DNA of 64,000 nucleotides from RUG369 sp050949645 (GCA_050949645.1 JBMNGC010000001.1:2170001-2234000), one strand, 5' to 3'. Positions 1-9,388 are shown, counted from the first letter of the stretch. Notes: generated from the sequence alone by a model not told the origin. Numbers and translations: made by a program.

Positions 1-1583
1 CGACCTTTGGGAATCTCGACCTTAAGGGGCTTCACCGTATGGATGGAGTCTGTCTCCAGCGTGATTTTTCCAAATTTAAAGAGCTCGGACTTCGCGGCGC
101 GACCGCGAACTTCTACTCTGGCGGCGCCGGAAAAAAAGGGCCCGATCTTAGAGTCAGGGTTCTTTTCAAGGTCCTCGATCGTCCCCTGCGCGACGACGCG
201 GCCCCCCTTCTCGCCCGCTCCCGGTCCGAGTTCGATCGCCCAATCCGCCTCTCGGAGGATCTGCAAGTCGTGGTCGACGAGAATCACCGAGTTTCCGTCG
301 CCTACGAGATCATGCATCACGCCGTTGAGCCCGACAATATTCGAAGGATGCAATCCGATCGACGGTTCGTCGAGCACGTAGAGGGAGCCCGTCGAACGAT
401 TCCGCACCGCGCGCGCAAGCTCGACGCGTTGCCGCTCGCCCGTCGAAAGCGTCCCCGAGGCGCGATCGAGCGTTAAATAGGAGAGTCCCAACTCGATAAG
501 GCGCCGCGACGCCGTCTCGAAAAACTCGCAAATACTTTCCGCCAGAGGCCTCATTTCCTCGGGCGCAGAAGCGGGGACGCCTCGAACCCATTCGGTCGAC
601 TCACCAAGCGTCATTTGACAGACCTGATCAAGGGAGAGCCCGCGAACCTTCGGAGCGCGAGCTTTCTCTGAAAGGCGCGTTCCATGGCAATCGGGACATT
701 CCGAGAGTTTCAGGAATTTTTCGACGCGCTTCATCCCCTTTTCATCTTTGACCTTCGCAAGCGCGTTCTCAACCGTATAGGTTGCATTGAAGTAGGTGAA
801 GTCGAGCTCGCCCGCTTCGTTGCTATTCTTCGACTTATAGAGAATGCGTTTCTTGACCGCAGGACCGTGGAGCACGATATCCTTCTCTTTAGGCGAAAGA
901 GTTCTATAAGGCACGTCGGTTCGAACGCCCATCGCGCGGCATACGTCGGTCATAAGGGACCACATAAGCGAATTCCACGGCGCGACCGCTCCCTCGTCGA
1001 TCGTCAGCGATTCGTCGGGTATGAGCGTCGATTCGTCGACCGTTCGCGCGATCCCCGTTCCGCTGCACGTCGCGCAAGCGCCTTGCGAGTTGAACGCGAG
1101 CTCTTCCGCGCCGGGGCCATAGAATCGCGCGCCGCACTCCGAGCATACCAATTCCTGCTCCGCCGCGACCTTAAGCGTCGGCGCGAGATAGTGGCCGTTA
1201 GGGCAACGATGACTGCCGAGCCGTGAGAAGATGAGTCGTAAGCTGTTGAGCAACTCCGAGCTTGTTCCGAACGTGCTGCGAATCCCTGGAACGCCCGGAC
1301 GCTGTCGAAGCGCAAGAGCGGCGGGCACATAGAACACCTCGTCGACAACGGCGCGCGCCGCCTGCGTCATACGTCGACGCGTATAGGTCGATACCGACTC
1401 GAGATAACGCCTTGACCCTTCAGCGTAGAGAACCCCAAGCGCAAGGGAAGATTTACCCGACCCGGAGACGCCGACGATTCCAACGATCTTATGCAGTGGG
1501 ATATCGACGTCGATATTCTTGAGATTGTGCACTCTGGCGCCGCGAACGACGATATGTTGCGGCTGATGAGAAAATTCGGTCAT
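1..1583 (-). CDS. UvrA-like ABC ATPase (class II/UvrA2 type), N-terminal part, runs off the left edge
   Basis: The start is the ATG at 1583 and the frame stays open to base 1, so about 527 residues are present and the C-terminal ATPase half is missing. The protein begins MTEFSHQPQHIVVRG. It carries a Walker A (GVSGSGKSS, about residues 36-44), a C-x2-C...C-x2-C zinc module (CSECG...CATCSGTG), a second Cys pair (CPDCHGTRL), an ABC signature (LSTGERQRVELA), Walker B (YVLDEPSIGLH) and the H-loop (VILVDHD). Only about 45 residues separate the CPNGH segment from the ACATCSGTG zinc finger. Canonical UvrA has a UvrB-binding domain of more than 100 residues there, so this looks like UvrA2/DrrC. Family knowledge links such proteins to DNA-damage or DNA-intercalating-drug tolerance. 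The role here is inferred; membership of the UvrA superfamily is secure. Confidence 0.92.
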   Translation of the reverse strand, partial: MTEFSHQPQHIVVRGARVHNLKNIDVDIPLHKIVGIVGVSGSGKSSLALGVLYAEGSRRYLESVSTYTRRRMTQAARAVVDEVFYVPAALALRQRPGVPGIRSTFGTSSELLNSLRLIFSRLGSHRCPNGHYLAPTLKVAAEQELVCSECGARFYGPGAEELAFNSQGACATCSGTGIARTVDESTLIPDESLTIDEGAVAPWNSLMWSLMTDVCRAMGVRTDVPYRTLSPKEKDIVLHGPAVKKRILYKSKNSNEAGELDFTYFNATYTVENALAKVKDEKGMKRVEKFLKLSECPDCHGTRLSEKARAPKVRGLSLDQVCQMTLGESTEWVRGVPASAPEEMRPLAESICEFFETASRRLIELGLSYLTLDRASGTLSTGERQRVELARAVRNRSTGSLYVLDEPSIGLHPSNIVGLNGVMHDLVGDGNSVILVDHDLQILREADWAIELGPGAGEKGGRVVAQGTIEDLEKNPDSKIGPFFSGAARVEVRGRAAKSELFKFGKITLETDSIHTVKPLKVEIPKG

Positions 1584-1800
1584 GACGTTCCACTCAATCT
1601 AGAGTTCTCTAGCGCGTCGTTCAACTTTGGAGCGAAGTTTCCGTAAATTATCTTTCCTTTATTAGAAACGTCTAGTCGCGTATTCAAGGGATTCGCACAA
1701 CGTCGGCGGCGACGCCGCGACCGATTTAGAAAACAGACGCTATTTTTTACGCGACTCTAAACCCTCAAAGAGAGTCTTCGCCCCTTCGCGACGGAGGCGA

Positions 1801-1840
1801 TAAAAAAGGTTCGAGCCCCAAAAGTTGAAGCTCGAACCTT
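1801..1840 (-). terminator. Rho-independent terminator of the prepilin-like gene
   Basis: An 11-bp perfect stem (1806-1816 paired with 1830-1840, AAGGTTCGAGC and its complement) is followed on the minus strand by a run of T (complement of 1802-1807). It lies 26 bp beyond the stop of the DUF1559 gene. Confidence 0.85.
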
Positions 1841-1865
1841 TATGCATTATGACGTCAAAGACGAC

Positions 1866-2816
1866 TCAGTTATCCGCGATCGTTTCGCCGCCGTCGGCGG
1901 TCGACATAGCGCGCCAGATCTCAAGGTCGATCGTGTTGCTCACGAAGCGAACGGAGCCGTCCATCATCGACGCGTTAACGCCGCCCGAGTGGTCGCTGCG
2001 CGCCGGGAAGGTCGCGCTGTACCACCGGTTGTACCCGTGACAATACATGGGCGGACGGAATTCCTGAGGATCCCATGGCGCGCGACCATAGTCGACGGAG
2101 TAAGTCGAGTTCGGAGCAAGGAAGGTCGTGAAGCCCGCGCCGTTGCTGTACATCACCGTACCGTAGTTGCCTTGGTAGGCGTCGCGCTTGTTGATCTGGA
2201 GCTCGGACATGCACAGCGTGTTGGAAGTGCCGTCGGTGCAAAGCGACATGTTGACCGCTTCGTTGTATCGGAAGGGCGCGCGACGAGCTTTGTAGGAACC
2301 GCGACCGTCCCAGTTATTGACGTCTTCGTTGCCGTAGTTCGAGTTGCCGAGGTTCACGAAGTAGCAGGTACGACGGATGCACCAATCATGGTTGCCTTCT
2401 TCCGCGATGATTTCAGGCTGCGTCGGACACTGGTGTGCCGGAATCAACGCTCTACGGTATTCATAGCCAATTCCAGCTCCGAGCTGCTTTTTGAAGTCCA
2501 GGCCTTCGTACAGCGCCATCTGTTCGATGTAAGGAAGCGTACGAGCATGCCATGACAGCGTGTCCGTCTGCTCGTCGTTACCGTCGACGCCGATCTGAAC
2601 GGCAATCGGAAATTTCGTCATGTTGGAGTCGGCGTACATCTGGCACGCAAGCGTAAGCTGCTTGAGATTATTCGTGCATTGCATACGCCGCGCCGCTTCA
2701 CGCGCAGCTTGGACGGCCGGGAGAAGCAGGCCGATCAAGATACCGATAATCGCGATCACAACGAGAAGCTCTACGAGTGTGAAACCGCGACGATCCGATG
2801 AGTTAATTCTGGTCAT
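1866..2816 (-). CDS. DUF1559 prepilin-like protein (N-methylation signal, H-X9-DG C-terminus)
   Basis: The chosen start is the ATG at 2816, because an AGGGGG ribosome site lies 8 bases before it; a longer frame reaches 2903 but lacks such a site. The 316-residue product begins with a type IV prepilin signal (RRGFTLVELLVV, cleavage expected after Gly) and one hydrophobic helix, then AAREAARR and a globular domain. Near the C-terminus HSGGVNASMMDG is the planctomycete H-X9-DG motif. Such proteins are present in dozens of copies in Planctomycetota and are probably pseudopilin-like envelope components. Their exact role is unknown. It is followed by its own terminator. Confidence 0.93.
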   Translation of the reverse strand: MTRINSSDRRGFTLVELLVVIAIIGILIGLLLPAVQAAREAARRMQCTNNLKQLTLACQMYADSNMTKFPIAVQIGVDGNDEQTDTLSWHARTLPYIEQMALYEGLDFKKQLGAGIGYEYRRALIPAHQCPTQPEIIAEEGNHDWCIRRTCYFVNLGNSNYGNEDVNNWDGRGSYKARRAPFRYNEAVNMSLCTDGTSNTLCMSELQINKRDAYQGNYGTVMYSNGAGFTTFLAPNSTYSVDYGRAPWDPQEFRPPMYCHGYNRWYSATFPARSDHSGGVNASMMDGSVRFVSNTIDLEIWRAMSTADGGETIADN

Positions 2817-2936
2817 AATAACAACCCCCTGTAAGCAAATGTCGGCGTTGGGCCGACCGCTCGGGCTATAACAAATGGAAAATAAAATAGACGCCGCGTT
2901 CACTGAATCGGCTTCCGCGAACGCGGCTGGACTCGA

Positions 2937-3368
2937 TTACTCGGAGCCGTCTGAAACAAGATCAAAGGCGACCGTGTTCTTACCCGGGTTAACCGTACAT
3001 TTAAGCTCCGATTGCTGGTTATACCGTGAGGGAATGATCTCTTCGTAACGTTCGAAGACGCCGTGGGCCTTTTCATCGGCGGTCTGTTCGTCTTCCGTAA
3101 TCGTTATGGTTTGCTGTGAACGAATACTAACGACCATGTCGCCCGCGGAAGTGCGAATCTTGAAAGCGCCGTTGACGATTTCACCGCCTGTCGCCGTACC
3201 CGGCTGCCCCGCCATCGGCCCTATGTCGATGTGGCCGCTTTCAAGAGGCTGACCGTCGAGAGTTACCGTTCCGGAAAGCTCGTTAAGACCGTCAGACTTT
3301 TTGCAACCAACAAAGGAGGCAACGCATGCGAGGGCGCAACAAAGGAGAATGAGTTTAATATTTTTCAT
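2937..3368 (-). CDS. Small lipoprotein, carboxypeptidase-regulatory-like type
   Basis: I start it at the ATG at 3368 (MKNIKLILLCC), because this places a signal peptide at the N-terminus; a longer frame reaches 3422. A lipobox-like VASFVGC is followed by KKSDG. The mature part contains LSGTVTLDGQPLESGHI, a pattern typical of the small Ig-like regulatory domain found in many planctomycete lipoproteins, followed by a beta-rich region ending DLVSDGSE. It is 143 residues long and lies 120 bp upstream of the DUF1559 gene on the same strand, a pairing often seen in planctomycetes. There is no strong Shine-Dalgarno before the chosen start. The function is not known. Confidence 0.75.
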   Translation of the reverse strand: MKNIKLILLCCALACVASFVGCKKSDGLNELSGTVTLDGQPLESGHIDIGPMAGQPGTATGGEIVNGAFKIRTSAGDMVVSIRSQQTITITEDEQTADEKAHGVFERYEEIIPSRYNQQSELKCTVNPGKNTVAFDLVSDGSE

Positions 3369-3597
3369 AGAATACACTCGACTTCGTTTCAGTACAGGCA
3401 AACAGGCAGGCGTCGCATCCACGGCGCCTCAGAGACTCGACCTGCACCAAAACAGGCCGAAATGGGTCTCCGCCCGAGTTTGTTTTACTAAATTTCCACA
3501 CTTCCGTCAAGGCGCGACGACCGTAAGATTCGCCTTTTCTCGAATATCGCTCCCAATATAGAGGACTGTGCGTGAAATGACGGCGCCGCAGGCGAAT

Positions 3598-3628
3598 AAA
3601 AAGACGAGGCCGCAATCTGCCTGCGGCC
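3598..3628 (-). terminator. Likely terminator of gltX
   Basis: A 7-bp GC stem GGCCGCA/TGCGGCC (3608-3614 with 3622-3628) is followed on the minus strand by CTCG and then five T (complement of 3598-3602). It lies 58 bp after the gltX stop. Nothing else was seen between 3369 and 3686. Confidence 0.65.
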
Positions 3629-3686
3629 CCGATTACCAAAACGGCTAGATTGCGCGTCGAAGGGGCGATCCGTCAGTGAACGTCCT

Positions 3687-5147
3687 CTATTCGTTCTCCG
3701 ACAACTTGTCGATCGCTTTGCGAACGCGTTCGAGCGTCAATTCCTTGCCGATAACGGCGGCGACGTCGGTGCCGCCGCCTGGAGTCGCTTGCTGGCCGGA
3801 AAGGGCGATTCCCAAGGGATAGAGAAGCCATCCACCCTTGACGTCGAGCTCCTTAATGAGGGGCGCGCAAGCGTTATAGACCCCCTCGCGCGTCCAATCC
3901 TCGTTCGCTTCAAGCGCCGGAAGCAACGCTTTGAGCGCGGTAAGAGACGTCGATTCGTCCGTCTTGAACTTCTTATTGCGATAGAATGCGAGATCGTAAT
4001 CCTCGGGCATGTTGTCGATGAACATAACGCGCTCAGGAAGATCGCTGAGAATTTCGCAGCGCGGCTTGAGGTTCTTACAGAGCAGCTGAAGATCGATCGG
4101 AGTCTTGACGACGGACTCGACCCACGGTCGCGCAAGCTCCGTGAAGTCTTCGTCCGTCATGCGATTGATATACCCGGCGTTGATCGCGCGGAGCTTTTTA
4201 ATATCGAAGATCGCCGGCGCCTTGTTGATCCACGTGGGATTCCACGCCTTGATCATTTCATCGTGAGAAAAAACTTCCTGATCGTCTTTAGGGCCCCAGC
4301 CGAGGAGCAGCAGGTAATTGATAATCGCGGCGCTGAGGTAACCCTGCTTAACGAGGTCCTGATAGCTCGCGTCGCCGCTGCGCTTCGAGAGCTTGTTGTG
4401 AGCGTCCCTCATCACGGGCGGACAGTGAATATAGACCGGTTTTTCCCAACCGAACGCGTCGTAAAGGAGATTGTACTTCGGTGTGCTGGAAAGATACTCG
4501 TTGCCGCGAACGACGTGGGTGATACCCATGAGATGGTCGTCGACGACGTTCGCAAAATTGTACGTCGGCATTCCGTCGCTCTTGATAAGGATCTGATCCT
4601 CAATCTCCGACGCGTCGACCTCGATGTGTCCGTAGATCAGGTCGTCAAAAGACGCCGAGCCCTCCGTCGGGGCCTTTTGGCGAATGACGTGAGGTTCGTT
4701 CGCGGCGAGCCGGCGTTCAACCTCCTCTTGGGGCAGATCGCGACAATGGCCGTCGTAGCGTCCAACGCTCTCGCCGGCGGCAATCTGCTCCTTATGGAGC
4801 TTTTCGATCCGTTCCGGAGTGCAGAAACAGCAATACGCTTTACCCTTTTTGACGAGCTCGAGCGCGTAATCCTTGAAGAGCCCCATCCGTTCGCTCTGGA
4901 CGTACGGTCCGTAATCTCCGCCGACGTCGGGGCCTTCGTCCCAGTTCAAGCCGCATTCTTTGAGCGTATCGTAGATCATTTCGGTCGCGCCTTCAACGAA
5001 GCGCGCCTGATCCGTATCCTCGATGCGCAAAATAAAGACCCCGTCCTCATGTCGCGCCGTCAGATAAGCGTACAGCGCGGTACGCAGGTTGCCGACATGC
5101 ATATAACCGGTAGGACTGGGTGCGAAACGAGTGCGAACCTGAGCCAT
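3687..5147 (-). CDS. gltX: Glutamate--tRNA ligase
   Basis: It charges tRNA-Glu with glutamate in the cytoplasm. The start at 5147 (MAQVRTRFAPSP) is favoured over the ATG at 5159, because the GGAG ribosome site is formed by the first codons of the longer frame, six bases ahead. The class I signatures are present: PTGYMHVGN (HIGH variant, residues 13-20) and NKLSKRSGD (KMSKS variant, about residue 250). A CFC...C cluster follows KKGKAYC. Length is 487 residues, normal for the family. It stands alone with a terminator after it, and tRNA-Arg and galE lie upstream on the same strand. Confidence 0.97.
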   Translation of the reverse strand: MAQVRTRFAPSPTGYMHVGNLRTALYAYLTARHEDGVFILRIEDTDQARFVEGATEMIYDTLKECGLNWDEGPDVGGDYGPYVQSERMGLFKDYALELVKKGKAYCCFCTPERIEKLHKEQIAAGESVGRYDGHCRDLPQEEVERRLAANEPHVIRQKAPTEGSASFDDLIYGHIEVDASEIEDQILIKSDGMPTYNFANVVDDHLMGITHVVRGNEYLSSTPKYNLLYDAFGWEKPVYIHCPPVMRDAHNKLSKRSGDASYQDLVKQGYLSAAIINYLLLLGWGPKDDQEVFSHDEMIKAWNPTWINKAPAIFDIKKLRAINAGYINRMTDEDFTELARPWVESVVKTPIDLQLLCKNLKPRCEILSDLPERVMFIDNMPEDYDLAFYRNKKFKTDESTSLTALKALLPALEANEDWTREGVYNACAPLIKELDVKGGWLLYPLGIALSGQQATPGGGTDVAAVIGKELTLERVRKAIDKLSENE

Positions 5148-5371
5148 ATTTTTCTCCAATTTAACGCCGCTGAAAAACGTTGCGACGACGCGCCGCTAGA
5201 ACCGAGTTCAAAAACGGCGACGTCCCGTCCAACGTATTAGTGGATAGAGGAAGTTCGCAAGAGCAGCGCGGTCATTACCCCGTGCGAAACAACGAATGAT
5301 AGTTGGAATCACGGACCGCCGATAGCCGCGCGCCGCGCGTTTTCTTGGCGGCGATATATTCCGCGTTCCAA

Positions 5372-5403
5372 TAAAAAAGCTCCCAGACGCGCGCCTGAGA
5401 GCC
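5372..5403 (-). terminator. Terminator after tRNA-Arg
   Basis: On the minus strand an imperfect hairpin GCTCTCAGGC...GTCTGGGAGC is followed by six T. It starts 8 bp after the tRNA 3' end and separates the galE/tRNA unit from gltX. Confidence 0.8.
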
Positions 5404-5411
5404 TCGAAGAA

Positions 5412-5485
5412 CATCCCCGGCTGGACTCGAACCAGCGACCTACGGTTTAGGAAACCGTCGCTCTATCCATCTGAGCTACGGGGAC
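5412..5485 (-). tRNA. tRNA-Arg (anticodon CCT)
   Basis: The 74-nt cloverleaf has an acceptor stem GTCCCCG pairing CGGGGAT (first pair G-U) and a D arm starting TAGCTCAGATGG. The anticodon stem ACGGT/ACCGT encloses loop TTCCTAA, giving anticodon CCT for AGG. The T arm contains GGTTCGAGTCC. CCA is not encoded. It begins 18 bp after the galE stop on the same strand, so it may be co-transcribed with galE. Confidence 0.95.
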
Positions 5486-5503
5486 AACCGCGCGCAATCC
5501 TTA

Positions 5504-6517
5504 TTAGCCTCGATAGCCGTTCGGATTTTTGCGCTGCCAATTATAGGAGTCGCGACACATTTCGTCAAGTCCAAGGGTCGCTTTCCAACCGAGCTCTTTA
5601 TAGGCGAGCGTCGAGTCGGAATAGAAGGCGGCAATATCGCCTGGACGCCGATCCGTTATGACGTAAGGAATCTCGACGCCATTGACGCGCTCGAACGCGC
5701 CGACAACCTCCAGAACGCTGCAACCGACGCCCATTCCCAGATTATAGGCCTTCACGCCTTTGGCAAGATGTTGGAACGCCGCTACGTGCCCTTTCGCAAG
5801 ATCGACCACGTGGATAAAATCGCGAACGCCGGTCCCATCCGGAGTCGGATAATCGTTTCCAAAGACGTTAAGACGCGGCCGACGACCGACCGCAACCTGA
5901 CAAATGTACGGCATGAGATTGTTCGGCTCGCCCTCGGGATCTTCGCCGATCTCGCCGCTCGGATGAGCGCCTACCGGATTAAAATAGCGGAGGAGCGAGA
6001 CGCACAAATTCTCGTCCGTTCCGGCGAAGTCGCTGAGAATTTGCTCGATCATAAACTTCGTCCACGCGTAAGGGCTTGTGCAACGACCCGTCGGCGACGT
6101 CTCAAAGAAGGGGATGGACTCCGGAATACCGTAAACCGTCGCGGAAGAACTAAAGACGATCTTCATGACGCCATATTCCTTCATCAGTTCGCAAAGGACA
6201 AGCGCCGAATCAATATTGTTGCGGTAATATTTGATCGGTTCCGCTACCGATTCCCCAACCGCTTTGTAGCCCGCGAAATGGACGATCGCGTCTATTTGAT
6301 GCTCTTCAAAAATCTTGCGCGTCGCCGCCTTGTCGCAGACGTCCGCTTCATAGAGCGCGATCTGCTTCCCGGTAAGCTTCTCGACTCGCTCGAGCGACTT
6401 GGGAGAGCTGTTGCTGAAATTATCGACCACAACGACGTCGACTCCGGAATTGAGAAATTCCAACGCCGTGTGCGACCCGATGAAACCGGCTCCGCCGGTC
6501 AGAAGAACCTTCGACAT
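5504..6517 (-). CDS. galE: UDP-glucose 4-epimerase
   Basis: It interconverts UDP-glucose and UDP-galactose for sugar use and surface polysaccharide synthesis. This is an extended short-chain dehydrogenase fold: the NAD-binding LLTGGAGFIGSH is at residues 5-16. The catalytic S-x(n)-YxxxK is seen as FSSSATVYG followed by TSPYAWTKFMIE (about residues 125 and 150). Late motifs NLGMGVG and RRPGDIAAFYSD are typical of GalE. Length 337 matches the family. An AGGAAGG ribosome site precedes the ATG. The tRNA-Arg gene and a terminator follow directly. Confidence 0.96.
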   Translation of the reverse strand: MSKVLLTGGAGFIGSHTALEFLNSGVDVVVVDNFSNSSPKSLERVEKLTGKQIALYEADVCDKAATRKIFEEHQIDAIVHFAGYKAVGESVAEPIKYYRNNIDSALVLCELMKEYGVMKIVFSSSATVYGIPESIPFFETSPTGRCTSPYAWTKFMIEQILSDFAGTDENLCVSLLRYFNPVGAHPSGEIGEDPEGEPNNLMPYICQVAVGRRPRLNVFGNDYPTPDGTGVRDFIHVVDLAKGHVAAFQHLAKGVKAYNLGMGVGCSVLEVVGAFERVNGVEIPYVITDRRPGDIAAFYSDSTLAYKELGWKATLGLDEMCRDSYNWQRKNPNGYRG

Positions 6518-6654
6518 TTCGAACCTTCCTGATGCTAACGCGTTGTAAGAATATAAATCGCCGTTGTTTCATGCGAGCCCGACGTGAATTATAATACGCG
6601 GACGTTCAGCGTCAAGTAAAAAACTTCGCGGCGCTTCGCGCGACTAACCGCGTC

Positions 6655-6684
6655 ATTTTACAATCTGACATTTTACAATCTGAC
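6655..6684 (+). repeat. Tandem 15-bp direct repeat in the glycerate-kinase promoter
   Basis: The 15-mer ATTTTACAATCTGAC occurs twice without a gap (6655-6669 and 6670-6684). The second copy supplies the candidate -35 box. This is the arrangement expected of a regulator binding site. Confidence 0.6.
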
Positions 6685-6699
6685 ATTCTCTTGTATGCT
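6672..6699 (+). promoter_or_regulatory. Candidate sigma-70 promoter of the glycerate kinase/permease operon
   Basis: TTTACA (6672-6677), a 16-bp spacer and TATGCT (6694-6699) lie 49 bp before the ATG at 6748. An alternative -10, TATACT, begins at 6699. Confidence 0.45.
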
Positions 6700-6747
6700 A
6701 TACTTGATTGTTTTTCGTCGTTTCTCATACGCTACATAGGACCTCGC

Positions 6748-7866
6748 ATGAAATTCCTTTTCGCCTCCGACTCGTTTAAGGGCTCGCTTACGAGCGAAGA
6801 GACGAGCGCTCTCCTCGCACGAGCGGCGCGCGTCGTCTTTCCTGGCGTCAAATGCGAGTCCGTTGTCGTCGCAGACGGAGGCGAAGGAACCGCCGGAGCG
6901 ATCGTCGCGGCGACTCGCGGAGTATTCCAAGAGGTCGACTCTTGCGACCCCCTCATGACCCCAATTCTCGCGCGATACGGCGTATGCCCCGACGGACGAG
7001 TCGTCATCGAGGCCGCCGCGAACTCCGGATTGACCTTACTAGCGCCCGAACGTCGCGATCCTCTTGAAACGACGACCTTCGGAACCGGCGAGCTCATTCG
7101 CGACGCGCTCGAGCGTGGACGCCGCGAGATCGCGCTCGCGATTGGCGGAACCGCGACAAACGACGGCGGAATGGGATGCGCGCGAGCGCTCGGGGCGCGA
7201 TTCCTCGACGCTCAGGGACGCGAACTTCAAGGACGCGGTCGCGATCTGGAACGAGTCGCTCATATCGACCTTTCCGAGCTCGATCGGCGTCTTGACGACG
7301 CGCGTTTGACCGTCATGAGCGACGTAACCAACCCGCTGTGCGGCGAAAAGGGCGCGTCCCCTGAAGTCGTCGAACGACTAGAGCGCGGGATGATCAACTA
7401 TCGCGACGTCATTCGACGCGTTTTCCGCGTCGACCCGGACGCGATTCCCGGCGCCGGTGCGGCGGGCGGTCTCGGAACGTGCGCGTCCGTATTCCTCGGC
7501 GCCAAAATGCAATCTGGAATCGACGCGGTTCTTGATTGGATCGACTTTGACGCGCGACTTCGCAACGTTGATCTCGTCGTTACGGGCGAAGGTCAAACCG
7601 ATCGACAGAGCAGGTATGGCAAGGTCGTCCAGGGCGTCGCGCGGCGCGCGCAACGCGCCGGAGTCCCCGTGATAGCGCTCTCCGGCGCTCTCGGCTCTGG
7701 CGCCGAAACGCTCTTCGACGACGGACTTGACGCGCTCGCGACGACCGTTGACGCGCCAATGTCCCTTGAGACCGCGATGCAACGCGCTGAGGAGCTCTAC
7801 TATTTCGGCGCGGAAAGAATGTTTCGACTCGTCCGCGTAGGGATGACGCTCGCACGGAAAAGCTAA
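6748..7866 (+). CDS. Glycerate kinase (type I, GlxK/GarK family)
   Basis: It phosphorylates glycerate to phosphoglycerate, feeding glycolysis. The ATG at 6748 gives MKFLFASDSFKGSL, the conserved N-terminus of this family; AGGA lies upstream. Other family signatures are VADGGEGT (about residue 38), IGGTATNDGGMG (about residue 132), MSDVTNPLCGEKGAS (about residue 190) and GAGAAGGLG (about residue 233). Length is 372 residues, normal. It is 54 bp upstream of a GntP-type permease on the same strand, which suggests uptake and phosphorylation of glycerate or a related sugar acid. Which hydroxyl is phosphorylated (2- or 3-) cannot be told. Confidence 0.93.
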   Translation: MKFLFASDSFKGSLTSEETSALLARAARVVFPGVKCESVVVADGGEGTAGAIVAATRGVFQEVDSCDPLMTPILARYGVCPDGRVVIEAAANSGLTLLAPERRDPLETTTFGTGELIRDALERGRREIALAIGGTATNDGGMGCARALGARFLDAQGRELQGRGRDLERVAHIDLSELDRRLDDARLTVMSDVTNPLCGEKGASPEVVERLERGMINYRDVIRRVFRVDPDAIPGAGAAGGLGTCASVFLGAKMQSGIDAVLDWIDFDARLRNVDLVVTGEGQTDRQSRYGKVVQGVARRAQRAGVPVIALSGALGSGAETLFDDGLDALATTVDAPMSLETAMQRAEELYYFGAERMFRLVRVGMTLARKS

Positions 7867-7920
7867 AAAACTTACCGCGTCACCCAATCTCGCATAAAAT
7901 TCCCCAATAGGTTAACTTAC

Positions 7921-9177
7921 ATGACGTCGTTTTCCACCCTCGGAGCGCTAACGGGCTTAGCGATCGGGATCCTGCTGATCATTTTAAAATCGCCGCCCTT
8001 CTATGGATTAATAGTCGGCGCGATTTTAGGCGGATTACTCGGCGGCGGCAGTCTCGCCGCAACCATTGCCGCAATGACGGAGGGAACGCAGAGCATGGCT
8101 TCGCCTATCCTGCTGATCCTGACGTCGGGGGCGCTCGTCGGAGCGGTGATTAAGACGGGCGCGACGGACAAAATCGCGGATACAATCGTCCGAACTTTTG
8201 GGACAAGTCACGCGTTGTCGGCAATCGCGATTGCGACGACGTTTATATGCGTTGCAGGAGTCTTCGTCGATATCGCGTTCATCGCGGTCGCGCCGGTTGC
8301 GCTCGCGGTCGGACGCAAGACGAATCTCAATAAAGAAAGCGTACTCATGGCGATGCTCGGCGGCGGAAAGGCGGGCAACCTGATCTCGCCCAACCCGAGC
8401 ACTATTGCGGCGGCAGAGGCCTTTGACGTCGAACTCACGTCGCTCATAATTAAGAGTTTCATACCGGCGCTCGCAGCGTTGATAGTCACGATCTTTTTCG
8501 CCTATCTGCTTTCGCTTAAGAAAAGCGGCCAGGTCATCAGAAGCTCCGACCTTGAAGGAATGGCCGATCGACTCCCCACTTTTCTCCAGTCGATCGCGGG
8601 CCCAGTGGTCACGATCGGGCTCCTTGCGTCGCGGCCTCTTTTCGGATGGCAAATTGATCCGATCATCGCGTTGCCCGTCGGCGGGCTCGTCTGTATCTTC
8701 GCCACCGGTCGCTGGCGCGATATCATTGAGATTACGAGCTTTGGACTCAAGAAAGTCTCAAAGGTCGCCATTCTTTTCGTCGGAACGGGAGCGGTCGCGG
8801 GGATCGTGAAGGCGTCCGCGTTTCAGCATGATTTCGTTACGCTCTTAGAATCCGCGGATATCTTTGCGTTTATGATTGCGCCTCTTTCCGGTTTGGCGTT
8901 TGCGGGCGCAACCGCGTCGACGACCGCTGGGGCGACGCTCGCCGCGCAGACTTTCTCTGGCACGCTCCTGGAGCAAGGCGTATCAGGAGTCTACGCTGCG
9001 GCAATGGTCAACGCGGGCGCAACGGCGCTCAACTCGTTGCCGCATGGAGCGTTCTTCCTCGCCTCCGCGCACGCCACATACATGTCCTTCACGAAAAGGG
9101 TGAGGCTCATCCCCTTCGAAGCGTGCGTAGGGCTCACCAGCACGCTCGCCGTGACCCTTCTTTACCTCTTCAGCTGA
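7921..9177 (+). CDS. GntP-family gluconate/glycerate:H+ symporter
   Basis: This is a 418-residue polytopic inner-membrane protein with about 12 hydrophobic segments. GntP-family features are the N-terminal IGILLIILK...PFYGLIVGAILGG, the loop GGGKAGNLISPNPSTIAAAE (about residue 145) and the late segment AGATASTTAGATLAAQT. It probably imports glycerate, gluconate or a related acid for the kinase encoded just upstream. The gene ends in front of a bidirectional terminator shared with the convergent giant gene. Confidence 0.9.
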   Translation: MTSFSTLGALTGLAIGILLIILKSPPFYGLIVGAILGGLLGGGSLAATIAAMTEGTQSMASPILLILTSGALVGAVIKTGATDKIADTIVRTFGTSHALSAIAIATTFICVAGVFVDIAFIAVAPVALAVGRKTNLNKESVLMAMLGGGKAGNLISPNPSTIAAAEAFDVELTSLIIKSFIPALAALIVTIFFAYLLSLKKSGQVIRSSDLEGMADRLPTFLQSIAGPVVTIGLLASRPLFGWQIDPIIALPVGGLVCIFATGRWRDIIEITSFGLKKVSKVAILFVGTGAVAGIVKASAFQHDFVTLLESADIFAFMIAPLSGLAFAGATASTTAGATLAAQTFSGTLLEQGVSGVYAAAMVNAGATALNSLPHGAFFLASAHATYMSFTKRVRLIPFEACVGLTSTLAVTLLYLFS

Positions 9178-9388
9178 TCGTCTCTTTTCAGCGCGGAATT
9201 CAAAACTCAGGACGCCGTGCGACGAGGCTAAAGGGAATCGCGTCTGATCTTTCGCGAAGCGCAGAGATCTGAACGCGCTCCAAGAGTAGCGGAACGAACG
9301 TCGACGTTCCGTTGCAGATCCTTGAATCGTCTGCGCGTAACGCTTCAGAAATTTTGGATTCAGAATGTAACCTACCGCGCTATTCATT

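Noticed and set aside
3789..5240. 483-codon plus-strand frame opposite gltX
   Set aside because: Antisense shadow of a certain gene.
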